Shown here in pieces: positions 1-33,865 of a DNA stretch of 64,000 nt. Within the stretch, counting starts at the first letter, position 1; each line of letters starts with the position of its first letter. The stretch is from the NCBI GenBank assembly GCA_037039925.1, contig JAXRKP010001662.1:1-64000 (forward strand), read 5' to 3'. The notes beneath the pieces are model-generated. The model was not told where the DNA came from, did no database searches, and saw nothing but the letters and a program-made list of their open reading frames with translations. This DNA is from Doris montereyensis. Taxonomy: Eukaryota > Mollusca > Gastropoda > Nudibranchia > Dorididae. The position numbers were made by a program, and so were the translations under genes.

Positions 1-99
1 ATATTTGTCATGTCATCATGCCATCTTATTCCAGCACATAAAACCATATCATCTGTAAATCTTAGCTCGTTGAGATATTCTCAATTTACGTTGATTCCG

Positions 100-400
100 T
101 ATGTAAAATCATACTGGAACTCTTCTTCTTCTAGAGCTGTCAACTTTCTCAATCAAGATGCATCGACTGTGAAAAAACGCGGTCTGATTCAGTAGAGCAT
201 GTTGCAATTTTCGAGGCGCTGCGAAATACTGCCGTAAATGAAACAATATATTATGTACAATTGCTAGAAAACATATGATACGAAAAAGCATCTGCCAGAA
301 TAGACCAAGTGTCAGAAAATTTCAAGACCGAAAGATGGGTAAGACAGGGGGATCCTATCTCTCCAATTCTTTTTACGACAGCCGTAAACAAATAATAATA
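100..400 (+). mobile_element. Fossil LINE reverse-transcriptase fragment
   Basis: From about 184 to 393 one frame reads as part of a non-LTR retrotransposon reverse transcriptase: SDSVEHVAIFEALR near the start and WVRQGDPISPILF near 330-370, which is the conserved 'RQGDPxSPxLF' block of LINE RT domains. There is one internal stop (TGA near 274) and the frame ends in TAATAA, so the copy is dead. It lies in the intron upstream of the first visible NAALADase-like exon. Clade is uncertain (RTE-like or similar); the FADD active-site block is absent. Confidence 0.75.
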
Positions 401-680
401 TACAACTTTAATTACATCTCAATGCCGGCCTGAGAGTCAGCACGTTTGAGTTTCGCATTAACCGAGAAAGCTTTTAGTTTTTACTTTATTTAGACTATAT
501 CGTTCTAATTTATTTAATACATCGTTGCTTGCTTTGTATCATTAGAAATACTGTGTAGAGATGCACTAGCATTCTTCTAGTAGTGATAGTGACATAAGTG
601 TTCTTGCCGTCATTGAACTACATTTGTTTATTTGGTGGCATCATGTTTATAATAAAACTCCTTGTTTCTCACCCATGCAG
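401..680. other. Intron remainder, nothing recognised
   Basis: AT-rich intronic sequence between the LINE fragment and the first visible exon. It ends in a good 3' splice site, ACCCATGCAG, at 671-680. Confidence 0.6.
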
Positions 681-21438
<20,758 letters not shown>

Positions 21439-21858
21439 TGGCAGTCCTTATAATATTATCCTATCATCCCCATACATATCAATGGGAGAAAACCCATTCT
21501 GAGGAGAAATAACTTTGTACATTTATTTGGTTGTTAAAAATGTCCAATCTTTACAAACATTCCAAACCTATGGCAGTTTTTCAATTTAAAAACGAAGCGT
21601 GACATCTCAAACTTTCTTAAAATCTGCCAGCCATGAATTCATTTCCAGTAACTGGATTGTTACACTCATTTATGGTATAAAAATCGATGTGCTTGATCTC
21701 AAAGAAACGATACATCAAATAAGCACTACATCTTGTTGATATTCATATGAATGATGGTTTCGTTCTTGTTACAAAAAAGATTTAGATGCCATCTTGAATT
21801 TGGAGTAAAAATCTCTTTCACACGTGACTTAACTGAAAACTTTTATGTGGAGGCCTGG

Positions 21859-21864
21859 AATAAA
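21859..21864 (+). promoter_or_regulatory. Candidate poly(A) signal AATAAA for the NAALADase-like gene
   Basis: First canonical AATAAA downstream of the stop at 21438, giving a 3' UTR of roughly 430-450 nt. Confidence 0.5.
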
Positions 21865-22374
21865 ACCTGAAATGGATAACATTAACAATCTGATTTATCG
21901 TCCCCAGACAGTGGTACCAAATCTATCAATCTGTGTACCAGGTACCGTAAAAGTTTTCACATGAAACAAAGAATGTTTTGATGAATTTTATGATCTCAAA
22001 AATTTGTATGGGGGTGGGAACTTTCCTGATGTTGAGTTCAACTCTATATGAGTAAACAGCTCTCTCACGTCAACTTTCCAGCAGTTATGTATATGTCAAT
22101 ATGGTGACACGACACAACGCAGATTCAATTGCAGAATTCTTTGGAAAATTGCTGAGAATTTTGTCATTATACTGTATGACATAAGAAATATATTTAAAAA
22201 TATTTCTCAGTTGTTAGTTACAGTATCAGCTGAAACCCACTTGGGAATTTTGTTCTCATTCCGCCTTTGATTAACAATATTGTTGTTTATGTGTGATGTA
22301 ATGATATACCATTGCAAAGGTTCTTGTTCTCATCACTACATGACATCCCCCAGTCACCCCTGTTCCCTTCATTG

Positions 22375-22965
22375 ATTGCTGTTGTCTCTTTTCTCTATCT
22401 GTGTCTCTCTGTCTATTTTGTTTTCTCATTCTCTCTATCTGTGTCTCTCTGTCTACTTTTGTTTTCTCATTTTCTCTATCTGTGTCTCTCTGTCTACTTT
22501 TTGTTTTCTCATTCTCTCTATCTGTGTCTCTCTGTCTAGTTTTTGTTTTTTCATTCTCTCTATCTGTGTCTCTGTCTACTTTTTGTTTTCTCATTCTCTC
22601 TATCTGTGTCTCTCTGTCTACTTTTTGTTTTCTCATTCTATCTGTGTCTCTCTGTCTAATTTTTGTTTTCTCATTCTATCTATTTCTCACTGTCTAGTTT
22701 TTGTTTTCTCATTCTCTCTATCTGTATCTCTGTCTACTTTTTTGTTTTCTCATTCTCTCTATCTGTGTCTCTCTGCCTACTTTTTTGTTTTCTCATTCTC
22801 TCTATCTGTGTCTCTGTCTACTTTTTGTTTTTTCATTCTCTCTATCTGTGTCTCTGTCTACTTTTTGTTTTCTCATTCTCTCTATCTGTGTCTCTCTGCC
22901 TAATTTTTGTTTTCTCATTCTCTCTATCTGTGTCTCTCTGTCTACTTTCTGTTTTCTCATTCTCT
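22375..22965. repeat. Minisatellite, 43-44-bp unit, about 13-14 copies
   Basis: The unit is TCTCATTCTCTCTATCTGTG, TCTCTCTGTCTACTTTTTGTTT. It lies about 0.5 kb beyond the putative 3' end of the NAALADase-like gene. Confidence 0.96.
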
Positions 22966-23639
22966 CATCAATTTACCATCCAGCATGTTTGTAATTGTTT
23001 TTTTCTCCTATAACACTTTACTTAAGTATTTATAACGCCATGTCATCCTTTCACTGGTTCACGTTAACAAGCAGTTCTCCATTTTCCCCATACTCATAAA
23101 AGATTGAAAATGGACTTTGAGTCATGTTCATGTTACCCTGTCATTGATGTACCTTTTGAGTTTGGAGTCATCACCCCCTACCAAATCTACTGTGTTTATT
23201 TGTCATGCATTGTTGTAATCCCATTTTCCAATTGTTGCATTAAAAAAAAAAAATCAAATATTTATTTTCTTATTCCAGAACAGGTAAGGAGACATGAGAA
23301 TAACCACTTAGTCCTCTTGATTATCATATCATATCGTATCATATCATATTATATGCAAGGTGTAAATACGAATATATCTTTTAAATGTCTTTTACACTTG
23401 ACAAAAATGTTTCATTCATCAAGTTCATCTTTCAAAATCTGAAGCTCTTTATCAATGGTTATCTTGAAGCTGTTCATATCTTGAAGCTGTTCATATCTTG
23501 AAGCTGTTCACATATTTTTTGTTTGGAATCTAAAACTGTTCCACATTTTGACTGTACGTAATACAAAAGAATTTCAACGAATTGATGTAAAACACCCCTT
23601 GATAAAAAAACTTTAGCAAAGTTTTTGTAACAAAAAATG

Positions 23640-24000
23640 AGACATGTGATTTGATTTTGATTTACCTACATCCTAAACTACGGTGATCTCAGCGATTTTG
23701 GTAGGATTTTAGTGTTGCCCAGACTGTCCTGTAAATAGCCAAAGGATCTCTTACGTGCATAGTTTTGAGATCTGCACGCTGGACCTCCTTTTTTATCGTC
23801 CGTCTCCAATGGGACTAGGTGTTGATCCACCTTTCTGGACTGGGGGTGTAGATTTTACTCGAAAAAAACTCAGCAAACTTGTCAACTGTTGGTGGGGCTC
23901 GAACCCATTACCTTTTGGTTGAGAGGCTGACATCTTGCCTCTGCACTACCGAGTCCACCTGAGACTACTGAGACGTGTAAAAGAGTGAAAGGAAAGAAGT
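23640..24000 (-). mobile_element. SINE family E copy (tRNA-derived)
   Basis: On the minus strand a tRNA-like head reads GTGGACTCGGTAGTGCAGAG (A box) with GGGTTCGAGCCCCACC (B box) near 23890-23910. The body continues towards 23650. GTGAAAGGAAAGAAG next to it also occurs in family C. Confidence 0.75.
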
Positions 24001-25974
24001 TGGAACTACCACTACTACTAACAGTGCTCACTAATCAAACTAATGAAAGGGAATATTGACCTGCTGAATTAAAGAACAAAAAATCTGGGAAGGGAGGTGA
24101 AAATGTTACTTAATTTAATCATGTTCTATTTTGAAAGTCGTGTAATACATAATTAAAGCTAAATAATAATAACAAATGTTTAAGAAATTGATGAAGATTT
24201 TAAATTGTTATTTATTGTGTAACTTTATTTTATAGCAGAGACTGTAACCGATCTTCACTTTTTAAACATGTTTCCATCATCATTGAACCATCAAATTTAT
24301 GTTCTGTTCTACCAATGGATTGTTGTTAAAGACAATTTTATTACATAGTAATTTGTTGACTCATATTTTTATGATGAGTTTTGTCTTTTTCTTATTGCAA
24401 CTTCTTCATTTCTCATTAAATGGATTGAAATTGTTTGATTATATGCACTTTACATAATTATCCCTTTCTTGTTTCCAGTTTTTTTATCCCACAAATGTTG
24501 AGTTTTATGTGTCAAAATGTGATAACTTCTCTTAATTTATGCATAAAATGTGAATACACCGTTTGAATTGTGAAAAGTTACTTAATCAGCTCAGCTCATT
24601 ATATTTTTGTAGTCGATGTTAGAATTGAGACGGTTTAACTAACCATGAGATAAAGGAAATTTAGCTTTGAAAACTCCCTTCAATGAACGGCATCAGGAAT
24701 TGTAAATTGAAATCACCAAATGTTTTAGTGTTTATTGTCTCATTGAATTTCCAGGAAAATGGAAAACCTGTTGATTCATTGGTTACTTTGAAAAGCATAT
24801 TTAAAAAAAAAAGAAATGTGAGTTTCTTATCTATGTTTTTTCATTGAAAAACTATTAGGAATATGTTTTAAGCGAACACTTTTGCCAAATGTATTGTCTG
24901 ATTATACAATACTTACTACTATAGTCTGATTTCCAGGCCACATTAGAATGTCTAAATTACATCTGTAATGTATACTACCGTACAAGCATTGAGTAAAATA
25001 CAGAGTGTCTTTTTTATTATGAACAGATAAGATATTGAACTCACCACAAAGCTACTTCACACAGAAACATGATTTTTTGCACAATTTTACACACGGTAAG
25101 ATATTTATATGATATAACTTTCAAATACGCATGTGTTTTGGTGAAGTCAATAAGGCAGTTTTTTGTGCTTGGATGTCAACTATGACATTATCTATTATGA
25201 TAATTATCTATGACACTGATATATTAGTAATATAGTCTACTGCCAGTTATCCAACACTGCCCCCCCCTCCCCCCCCAAATAATGTCTGATAACTGACATG
25301 TCAGATAAGTCGATTTGACCCTGGGCATGAAAAAACAAAACATTTGAAAGACTTGCCCTGATTGAAAGCACTGAAACTCCCATGCTTCTATCACCCGTTA
25401 ATAGGATTAAAGCAGTGTCGATGCACTCCAGTTATTACACAGGCCATAAACCAACCAAACCATAATTTTAATGACCCAAAGCTAATGTACAATTCTCTTG
25501 ACTCTATTGTGTTGAATTGTGATGGACTATCTAGCAAAGAGTAAATTGAGCATAATAAAATGGATTAAAATAGCTATCTGGTTAAAAACAAGTGTTTGTT
25601 TTAGTTACTGTTCAATTCTTTCTTTAGATTTTTCTATTGCCTTTCAGTAATTGTTGAATTTTGTTCAGAGTCAAAGAACCAACAAATTTCTCAAGTGTGA
25701 TGACCTCTTGCACATGGAACCTGGCATTTTTCATTCATTTTCTGTAGAGAAAATAAGCATAGTAGTGAAATACAAAGGCTCCAAACAAATGCACAATGTA
25801 CAAATACTCTCACTCTCTCTCAGTTTAAGGTTATGCCATGAATTTAGCCCTATGTCATTGTTGTTTTCAAAGGATCTTTAATACATACATGTACCTTCAT
25901 ATCACTAGTGCACTGGACCTTATATTTTTCCATCCCTTTATGTCAAGACTAAATAATTTTTAACGTTACATTTA

Positions 25975-26345
25975 TAAGGTGTTGTAGCGAAATCCTATTG
26001 TTGTGAGTTTGAAATCATGAAAACACTGGTTCAAAAGTAAAAACTCATGGTTGGCCCAGGGTTTTCTCCACAATGTTATACTCTTAGGGAATGCTTCTTT
26101 ACTTTGCTTTCCTCCTTGACTCAGGTGTGAATGAGTATCCAGCTAGAGAAAGATCTTGTCAGAGTGTTAGTATGAAGTGCCTGACAGGCTGTTGTCCTAT
26201 GTACTCCCTAGGGAGTTGGTTGAGAAGATCTTTGAATGAAATAACCTGCTGGGGGATAAATGATGTACAGTTTGAGAGCCTGCATTTGTGTGGGGACAAG
26301 GACTATAAATCCATCTTTTTCTTTATACTTGTTATCATGCCTATG
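25975..26345 (+). mobile_element. SINE family B copy
   Basis: TGTTGTGAGTTTGAAATCAT, GGTTCAAAAGT, then GACTCAGGTGTGAATGAGTA, ending with GGACTATAAATCCATC. The copies at 37838-38110 and 43056-43300 share this layout. The GAGTTT and GGTTCAAA blocks look like tRNA A and B boxes. Confidence 0.72.
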
Positions 26346-27421
26346 ATAATGATAATATAATTAATTTCTATAGCGTCCACTTCCATCATATTATATAACG
26401 GTTGCCTGTGATCTGGCAATGATACTCATTTAAAAAAATTTCAACTTAAAGTCAAGCCAGCGTTTTGATTTGACCCTCGGCCATTGTATTATTAATGTCA
26501 ACCAGTAAAATTAGTCGAATACAGTAAGAAAACTTACGCATATAAGGAAATATGAAGCTCACATCTGGCTTTAGCCTTTTAAACTTTCATCTTTTCTCAA
26601 ATTTCAGAACCACTCAATCTTTCTCAACTTAATATTTCTGAATGTGCCTATTGCTATATTATACATTCTTTTAAAAAATGTCAACAGACAACACAGTGAA
26701 ATTTAAGCAAATTTAATGAAAAAATGTTGAGAATGCAGAATTACAGCTGGGAACTTATTTTTTACAAAATGCCAATCTTTTGTGTAAAAGTACAAAAGGT
26801 ATTTTTAATAAATAAATAATAGGCTTGTTTTTTCATCATGGAATCTGAAACTCAGGCATCATTGTAAGTCATAAAAAAATAATCATAAATCATTGGTTGG
26901 CAGAAAAAGCATATATGCTTATATTACATATGACAGGTAAAAGTAACTGAATAAATAATGGACCCCCCCTGGCACCAAAGAGAAACAAAATAAAAAGACA
27001 TGAGAAATTTATCATTGCATACTTATACACTGCATGCTTATATGCATAGTCGTTTATGGTGTAATGTATTCATTTCTCAATGAAACGATTTCTTTGATTA
27101 CAGTGGCCTAAACAAATTAAAATCTGTTTAAAAAAGAATATAAAGAAGAATACAATTCTCAGATTGTATGGGGTTTTTTTTTTCTTTCATTTAAATACAC
27201 AAAAACTAAAGAATAAAGCTGCTGTTGAAGGTTTTTGTAAAAGAATTGGCACAAAACTCAAAAATGTGAAAACTTCTAAGATTGAAGGAGAAAAACAAGA
27301 GATCGATACAAAAATTTAACTAAGATATGTCGCTGCCATTCGGATGAAAACATAAATTTATACACTTATCTTGTTTTTGTTTTTTTCCTTTCACATAAAT
27401 TGATTTAATGATAAACAAATA

Positions 27422-27988
27422 CCTATCCCTGTACACATATGGAAAAAAAAATATCAGGAGGAAATAAAAAATCGTTTAAGAAGACATTATTAAATCTGTT
27501 CACTACTACATATTTGAGAAAAACAGTTCTATAAACTCTCCTGTAAAATTTTATCCATGATATTGGTATGTATGTGTTTTCATCAGAATGACAACGATAC
27601 ACTTGCGTTCACTTTTACAATATTGCAACATGAGACGTTAACAAGTCAAAAAGAAAACGATTTTGATGATGAGAAGCTTAAAAGTCTCCAAGCATGCAGT
27701 ATACCTATCCCTGTACACATATGGAAAAAAAAAAATATCAGGGGAGGAAAAAAATCGTTTAAGAAGACATTTTTAAATCTGTTCACTACTACATATTTGA
27801 GAAAAATAGTTCTATAAACTCTCCTGTAAAATTTTATCCATGGTATTGGTATGTATGTGTTTTCATCAGAATGACAACGATACACTTATGTTCACTTTTA
27901 CAATATTGCAACATGAGACGTTAACAAGTCAAAAAGAAAACGATTTTGATGATGAGAAGCTTAAAAGTCTCTAAGCATGCAGTATACC
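27422..27988. repeat. Tandem duplication, 282-bp unit, 2 copies
   Basis: 27422-27703 and 27704-27988 are nearly identical, from CCTATCCCTGTACACATATG to AGCATGCAGTATAC. Differences are mainly A-run lengths and a few substitutions, so the duplication is recent. Confidence 0.96.
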
Positions 27989-29754
27989 GCTGGTACGTGC
28001 CAATTATGCATAATCTAGATCGAGGGCAAATATATAAATTGCTGCCTCAGATGACTCCAAAGAGCTCAAACAAACAATGGTAATGAAAAGAATAAACGAA
28101 GAAAGAAGCAGGGGGTCAGCAGAATATTACATGGAATGCTAATAATTTACATATTTATCATAACTTGTTTATTGACTTCATAGGAGAGGGAGAGGTAGCA
28201 AATACAACAATTGTACAGATTTGACAGCAATGGAATCCTACAATGTATATATCCATGATAACAGGCATTTGCTGTAACTATTCGTTCTCATTCGATTTTA
28301 TCTAATGAAGATTTTATTTCATGCTGTTCAGAATATACTATGTCAGGTGAATGACAGCAAGATGAAAGGCACAACCTGCAAAAGAGGTAGAGAAATAAAA
28401 TAGGAACTAGTAGTAGAAGTAGATGAATAATATTACATAATAAAATATCTTTCTATTGTTTGTCAAAGAGGTAAAAAGATTTTGTTGCCAACTTTGATTT
28501 TTTCATTTTACTTTTTATAATTCTACGCCTAAATCCTCTACGGCAAATTCGGGGAGATGGGAGTGCCCATGCTAGAGACCACAGAAGACAAGAAGTGTTG
28601 CAGACACAAGAGGGTATGGATAACACTCACTGTTCTCTTAGCCCTATTAACATAATATTATTAACACGACATGTAACCGTACACGGATCCATCATAAAGC
28701 AAGCATTTCAAACCACTTGGCTGTAAACACACCTTTAACTCCGTTGATGTCATGGCAACTGCAAGATATGTCGAGATATCAGCATTTACAGGCGGTTGAG
28801 AGACCAAGAGGACATAAAAATAGCGGCAACAAGATATACCAATCGACCTTAATGAATCTCAATCACAAGTAAATAAGTAAATCTATCTAATAACTATACA
28901 TAAATTGTAATAAAACCCTAATAAAAACAGAATTATAGTAATATGAAAGACTTCAAAGTGAAAAAGTATACACTACTAACAAGGAAATGCAAATATTGTT
29001 TTTATGGCGATTCATTCAAGAGAAAATGAGCTAATCAATGAATATAATTGATGTATTTTTTTATTTTTCAAATGGAAATTGTGATAACATAAGTATAATT
29101 TCCTTTTTTAAAGGATCAATAAAGATAATTGAAATTGAAATATAAAGCAGAGAAATGAAATAAGATTCTTTTTAATCATAACAATAAAAATACTAAATGT
29201 GGAAAATGTAGAAAATTTACTAGTCATTATTGATTTCCATAAACAGTATGTGAACAAAGTAGAATGTCAGAATTATTATGATAAGAGCAATTAATTATCA
29301 AATCTTTCCTTGCAAGAGAATGAGCATTGTCATAACGGCTTCAAACACTGACATCTCCAATCAAAAACAAAATATTTACCCAGTCACTGTTATCTAATAC
29401 AAAAACAACTCAGCAACAGCATAGTAACAAAGGGAAAAATGAACTAATGGTAAAGGCTTTTCACAGCAATGAATGTGTGTATTAATGACAGTGAAAAGTG
29501 CTTCAGTTTAATTAAAATGTTTTTAGAAAGCCAGAGAGAAGAAAAAGGAACATCGTCACAATTGTGGTGATTTAGTATGAACATAAAGCAGATAGTAAAC
29601 TGATTTATATTATTGTATGCAACTAATGCAAGGAAAGAGGGACATTATTCTCATTGGTTATATGGCAACAACAAACAGATTCACAAGAGTCAAGCACATA
29701 GCAACAGTGGTTTGGCTTGCACTCCTCCCCAACAACCTTTTTTAGACCTGTGTA

Positions 29755-30070
29755 AAATGTATTGATATGTTGACAAGAGCAAACAATCCAAATAAAATCT
29801 ATCAATCCTAATTTGCTTCCAGATCGACAAAAATTTGTTTCAAAATAACCTATATAATTTGATGTTTGGTCTGAAAAATAAAAGTGTACCTAAAGAGTGG
29901 CCTGAATCTTTAACGTTATTGATATGTTGACAAAAGCAAAGAATACAAGTAAAACTTTTTCAATCCTAACTTTATGTCCGCTGTATGCATAAGAATTTAT
30001 GTTTCAAAATAATGTATAATTCGATGTTCGGTCTGAAGAATAAAATTGTACTTAAAGCATGGCCTGAATC
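29755..30070. repeat. Diverged tandem duplication, about 150-bp unit
   Basis: Both halves begin TTGATATGTTGACAA and share GTTTCAAAATAA and TGGCCTGAATC, with many differences between. It is older than the 27.4-kb duplication. Confidence 0.8.
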
Positions 30071-30224
30071 ATAGAGAGAAAAAACCCACCCCAAAAAAGC
30101 CATTCAAATATTCGTTTGTGAAAGTCAACTGCACTTTGTCATCATCATTATGTATTCACCTTCAGAAGAAAGAATCAATAGCATCTCAGCAAAGAATGCA
30201 TCCAATCACTTAAAAACGAATTAC

Positions 30225-30310
30225 AAAGTGATCAATATCAAACTATTAAAGCCATACAAAGTGATACAATATCAAACTATTAAAGCCATACAAAGTGATA
30301 CAATGGTCAA
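30225..30310. repeat. Short tandem repeat, about 34-bp unit, about 2.5 copies
   Basis: ATATCAAACTATTAAAGCCA followed by TACAAAGTGATACA, repeated. Confidence 0.9.
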
Positions 30311-31032
30311 TAAGTTATTTTCAAGTTATTTCCGCCAAAGTGATCTCAAAGTTTTCAGCAAGCTTGTATCAGTCATCTTCACAACCTACGAAATTGACAA
30401 TGGATCTTTTAAATCTTTAAAAATGAAATTGAAATCTTTGACTCAGCTTCTTATGCGGCTCCAGTAGGACTCCAGTAGGACTAGGTTTAAAATCCACTTT
30501 TATTGTACACGTGAAACTTGGTCTTTCCTCAAATTACGCAAAGACTATGGAAATTCAATGATCTCTCTTCAACACAGACAAACAATAACCAAAATATAAA
30601 AGAAATGATGGTTTTATATTCAACATGACATCATGATCACTATCATAATCATGAACAATAATAATAATAAAAAATATACCATTAATAATATCAAAATAAT
30701 ATTAAGAATATTATGAAGAATGATAACATTTTAAAAAAAACTCTTACAGTTAAGTTGAAGATTTTCATAACAACTTTAAAGTATAGACAATAGGAATTGA
30801 GGAGAACATTATAAATCTTTTATAATATTAAATATTGGACTTCAAAGACCAAATTAAGCCTTAAGCACAAAACAATTGTAACCATACACATTCTACACAC
30901 AGATACAAATTTTGGAAAAAAAAGGGAGAAAAATCCACACAACGTGAACATATCATATCATATCACAAAATTGCAAGAAGAGAAAACAAAACTGAACTTA
31001 ACTCCCTAGATCTTTTCGTTTCTTTGCTTCCA

Positions 31033-31150
31033 TAAAATTTACCCCGTCCATCATATGTAGTGATCTCAGGTTGAATTAAAAGAAAACAGCAAGATGAAAG
31101 ACATGTAAAAGGTAAGAAGCAGGATCTAACAGTTGAACCTACCAACTGCA
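31033..31150. repeat. Dispersed repeat family C copy
   Basis: CATATGTAGTGATCTCAGGT, AAAACAGCAAGATGAAAGAC, then a tail ending in CTACCAACTGCACCTGC. Confidence 0.8.
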
Positions 31151-31430
31151 CCTGCCCCTAAAGCATTGTAATGGTGGCATGTGGCAACACAGTCGTTACC
31201 TAAGACTTCTATAAGTGGCAACAAGTACAAATTTACAAAAGCGTATAGGCACATAAGCATTTACTTAGTTCAATGTAAAAGTAAATAAAATTTGAAAAAC
31301 CAAGGATGGATTTGACATGGTTAAATATTGACCTAATTCATCACAGACCAAACTAAATTTATGGCAAGCTTAGGGCATGAAAATATCAGTGAGCACAAAA
31401 CAGTGTTGCTCATTAAAATGGAAATTTATT

Positions 31431-31655
31431 CTAAGGGCCTTCATAGCCCATAGATCCAGAATATATCCAGGTTTCTATAGCAAAATATAAAACAGGACAC
31501 CAGCCTGTCACAGGTTTTGTATATGGGTCGAGTGAGGAAATGTGTGTGGTAAGTGTTTTTCCCGAAGAACAAAACGTTCAAGCCAGGATTGCAAAAACTT
31601 TGAAGCCAGGACCTCATGATCTCAAGCCTGACACCACTCCTTTACCACAGGACAT
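31431..31655 (-). mobile_element. SINE family A copy, diverged
   Basis: Reverse orientation: AGGCCTTCATAGCCCATAG-like 3' end, GGGTCGAGTGAGGAAA in the middle and GCCAGGACCTCATGATCTCA at the tRNA-like end. Confidence 0.7.
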
Positions 31656-32040
31656 TCAACAAGATTACAATTAGTATTTGAAATGTTTAAAATAGCTTTC
31701 TTTTCACTTATTCTTAATTCCTAGAGGCTAAGGGAATGGGTAATGAAGTCATATGAATCCCTTTGATACTTGAAGAAAAGCTGTCCAAAGCAACATTAAC
31801 ATCACAATTTAAAAAAAAAACTTTTATTACAGACATTTGGCCGTCAAAATAGTGAAAAACCATTTTCTCTCTCGAAAGCCAGTAGGACATTTAAAACTAC
31901 TACAAATTTAATGTTAAATAAACAATGATTATAATAATACATTACTTTGCCAATAAACTGAAGGGCCCATTAGCTCAGTCAATAGAATGTGTGACTGACT
32001 CGTAGGTAACACACATTATGCTGTATAACTAGAAAAGGTA

Positions 32041-32258
32041 AAAGTCAACTCCTGTGGCACCGGTAGCTCAGTCAATAGAATGTCTGACTACCACCCACGA
32101 GGCCCGAGTTCCATTCCTAGTCAGGGCAAACTTTGCTGGCCCTGGTTTCGACCCAGCAGTGAGTGGGTAGCTAGATCTATTCAGACTCAGTGGAAGTAAG
32201 GGCGGTGTGAAAAGTAATTGCAACCACATACACTGTGTGTCTAGAAAAATCAGGACTC
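32041..32258 (+). mobile_element. tRNA-derived SINE (family F) with minisatellite tail
   Basis: CACCGGTAGCTCAGTCAATA is A-box-like and CGAGTTCCATTCCTAG a degenerate B box; the body follows to about 32258. A related head without body starts near 31967 (TTAGCTCAGTCAATAGAATG). It is not a functional tRNA: there is no complete cloverleaf. Confidence 0.65.
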
Positions 32259-32570
32259 TGTTCCTGATTACCCTACTCTCCATGCTGAGCATGGCTCCTG
32301 ATTATCCTACTCTCCATGCTGAGCATGGCGCCTGATTACCCTACTCTCCATGCTGAGCATGGCTCCTGATTACCCTACTCTCCATGCTGAGCATGGCTCC
32401 TGATTACCCTACTCTCCATGCTGAGCATGGCGCCTGATTACCCTACTCTCCATGCTGAGCATGGCGCCTGATACCCTACTCTCCATGCTGAGCATGGCGC
32501 CTGATTACCCTATTCTCCATGCTGAGCATGGCTCCTGATTACCCTACTCTCCATGCTGAGCATGGCTCCT
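32259..32570. repeat. Minisatellite, 34-bp unit, about 9 copies, each with a palindrome
   Basis: The unit is CTCCTGATTACCCTACTCTC followed by CATGCTGAGCATGG. CCATGCT-G-AGCATGG is an inverted repeat with a single central base, so each unit can form a 7-bp stem. Confidence 0.96.
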
Positions 32571-33194
32571 AATTACCCTACATGGGACTTGCTTACTCCT
32601 TATCATCCTATGCTTTTAACACTGGGAGTATTGGATTTCTTTTTCCTTTCTTTTTTAACTTTCACATACCACATAATGTTTTTCTTCTATTTTATCTTTT
32701 TTATTATACTGTTTCGTTGTATGCACAAAATTGTTGATGACAATGAATTTATGAAGGCGTTTGGACCAGCCGTGTCTTAGCACCAAGGGTAATGGAATGC
32801 TTGAAATTCAAGTCTACAAATGTGCCGTTCAATGACATATTTATTCAACGGCATTCCAAACACAGATAAAATTAGCTGAAATTTTAAGTTCAAACCCATA
32901 ACATGTCATTTCACTTTCACACACATTCAAAGGAACGGGTTTTTGCTGACAATACCTATCAGTGTCTCATTCAAATTTTGTATGTCAATGAAAGATCAAT
33001 AATTGTTTTGGATCCTTTAATCAAAAGTTTGCACATTCACTAGCCCTTGTTGTAAAACGTTTGTTTCATTTGGGGTGCAAAAATCTCATCTATATAATAT
33101 GACTTTTGGCACTGTCTAGACATATAAATGTTCATTTCTAATGTTTATACTGATCTCACATATCTAACTATATAAAGTCTTCGTAAAATAAAAA

Positions 33195-33300
33195 TTTATA
33201 CTAATAATAGCAATAATATCATTATCATCATCATAATAGCAAACAAAAATTTATACTAATAATAGCAGTAATATCACTATCACCATCATAATAGCAAATA
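33195..33300. repeat. Short tandem duplication
   Basis: AAATTTATACTAATAATAGC followed by AATAATATCATTATCATC occurs twice in tandem with small changes. Confidence 0.85.
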
Positions 33301-33521
33301 GTGTAATGTTAACAAAAAGATAAATCTTGTGAGGAGACAGTCATGTCAGTGTGACCTCAGAGAGTATTTCCGTCTATATAATATAAGTATTGCCAAGCAA
33401 GTTCTATTCTCATATTATTTACACGTAACATATTCTGTCAAACTTTGCAAAAAAAATACGCCTTCTTTCCTTCACACCCCCCAAGAATAAAAGATTTGGA
33501 TATTAACATTTTGCATTAGAA

Positions 33522-33865
33522 CAAGGGTCACCAAACTTTCTTCCAAATGGGTTGGACAACTGAGAGCATGCCAACGGTGGGCTTGATAATTATTTTGTTT
33601 ATTACACTGCACCGAAAACATAAAAATAAAGACAACAAAGCTATCGATTTATAAAAAAATAAATAAATAAAGACCAAAGATATAAGTCATCAAATTAAGT
33701 GACGTAATAAAATAGTTATATCAGACCTAGTGTGCACATATTCGAATCTCATAAACTGGTCTGCAACAAAAACAAAATTAATGAGATTGCCTGCATGGTG
33801 GCTGGCAGCGGGCAGGACGAACTGACCCCATGGGCCGGATCTGGCCCGTAGTTTGGTGACCCCTG
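33522..33865. mobile_element. hAT-type MITE, 344 bp, with 8-bp target duplication
   Basis: The left end CAAGGGTCACCAAACT and right end AGTTTGGTGACCCCTG are inverted (15 of 16 match). The flanks are CATTAGAA on the left and TATTAGAA on the right, an 8-bp duplication with one mismatch, as hAT elements make. The internal GGGCCGGATCTGGCCC next to the right end is also typical of hAT termini. No transposase. Confidence 0.88.

Noticed and set aside
22271..23013. Ser/Leu/Cys/Phe-rich and Arg/Gln/Glu-rich open frames
   Set aside because: Translations of the 43-bp minisatellite in the 3' flank of the NAALADase-like gene.
26091..26360. 89-codon plus-strand frame with Cys-rich sequence
   Set aside because: It lies inside the family B SINE and the same DNA recurs at 43056-43300 with the frame broken.
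28540..28750. Possible exon with an open frame of about 65 codons
   Set aside because: Open, but with no recognisable motif or convincing splice sites; may be a decayed retroelement.
32041..32115. Possible tRNA gene
   Set aside because: A-box and B-box-like blocks are present, but the cloverleaf cannot be completed and the sequence continues into a SINE body.
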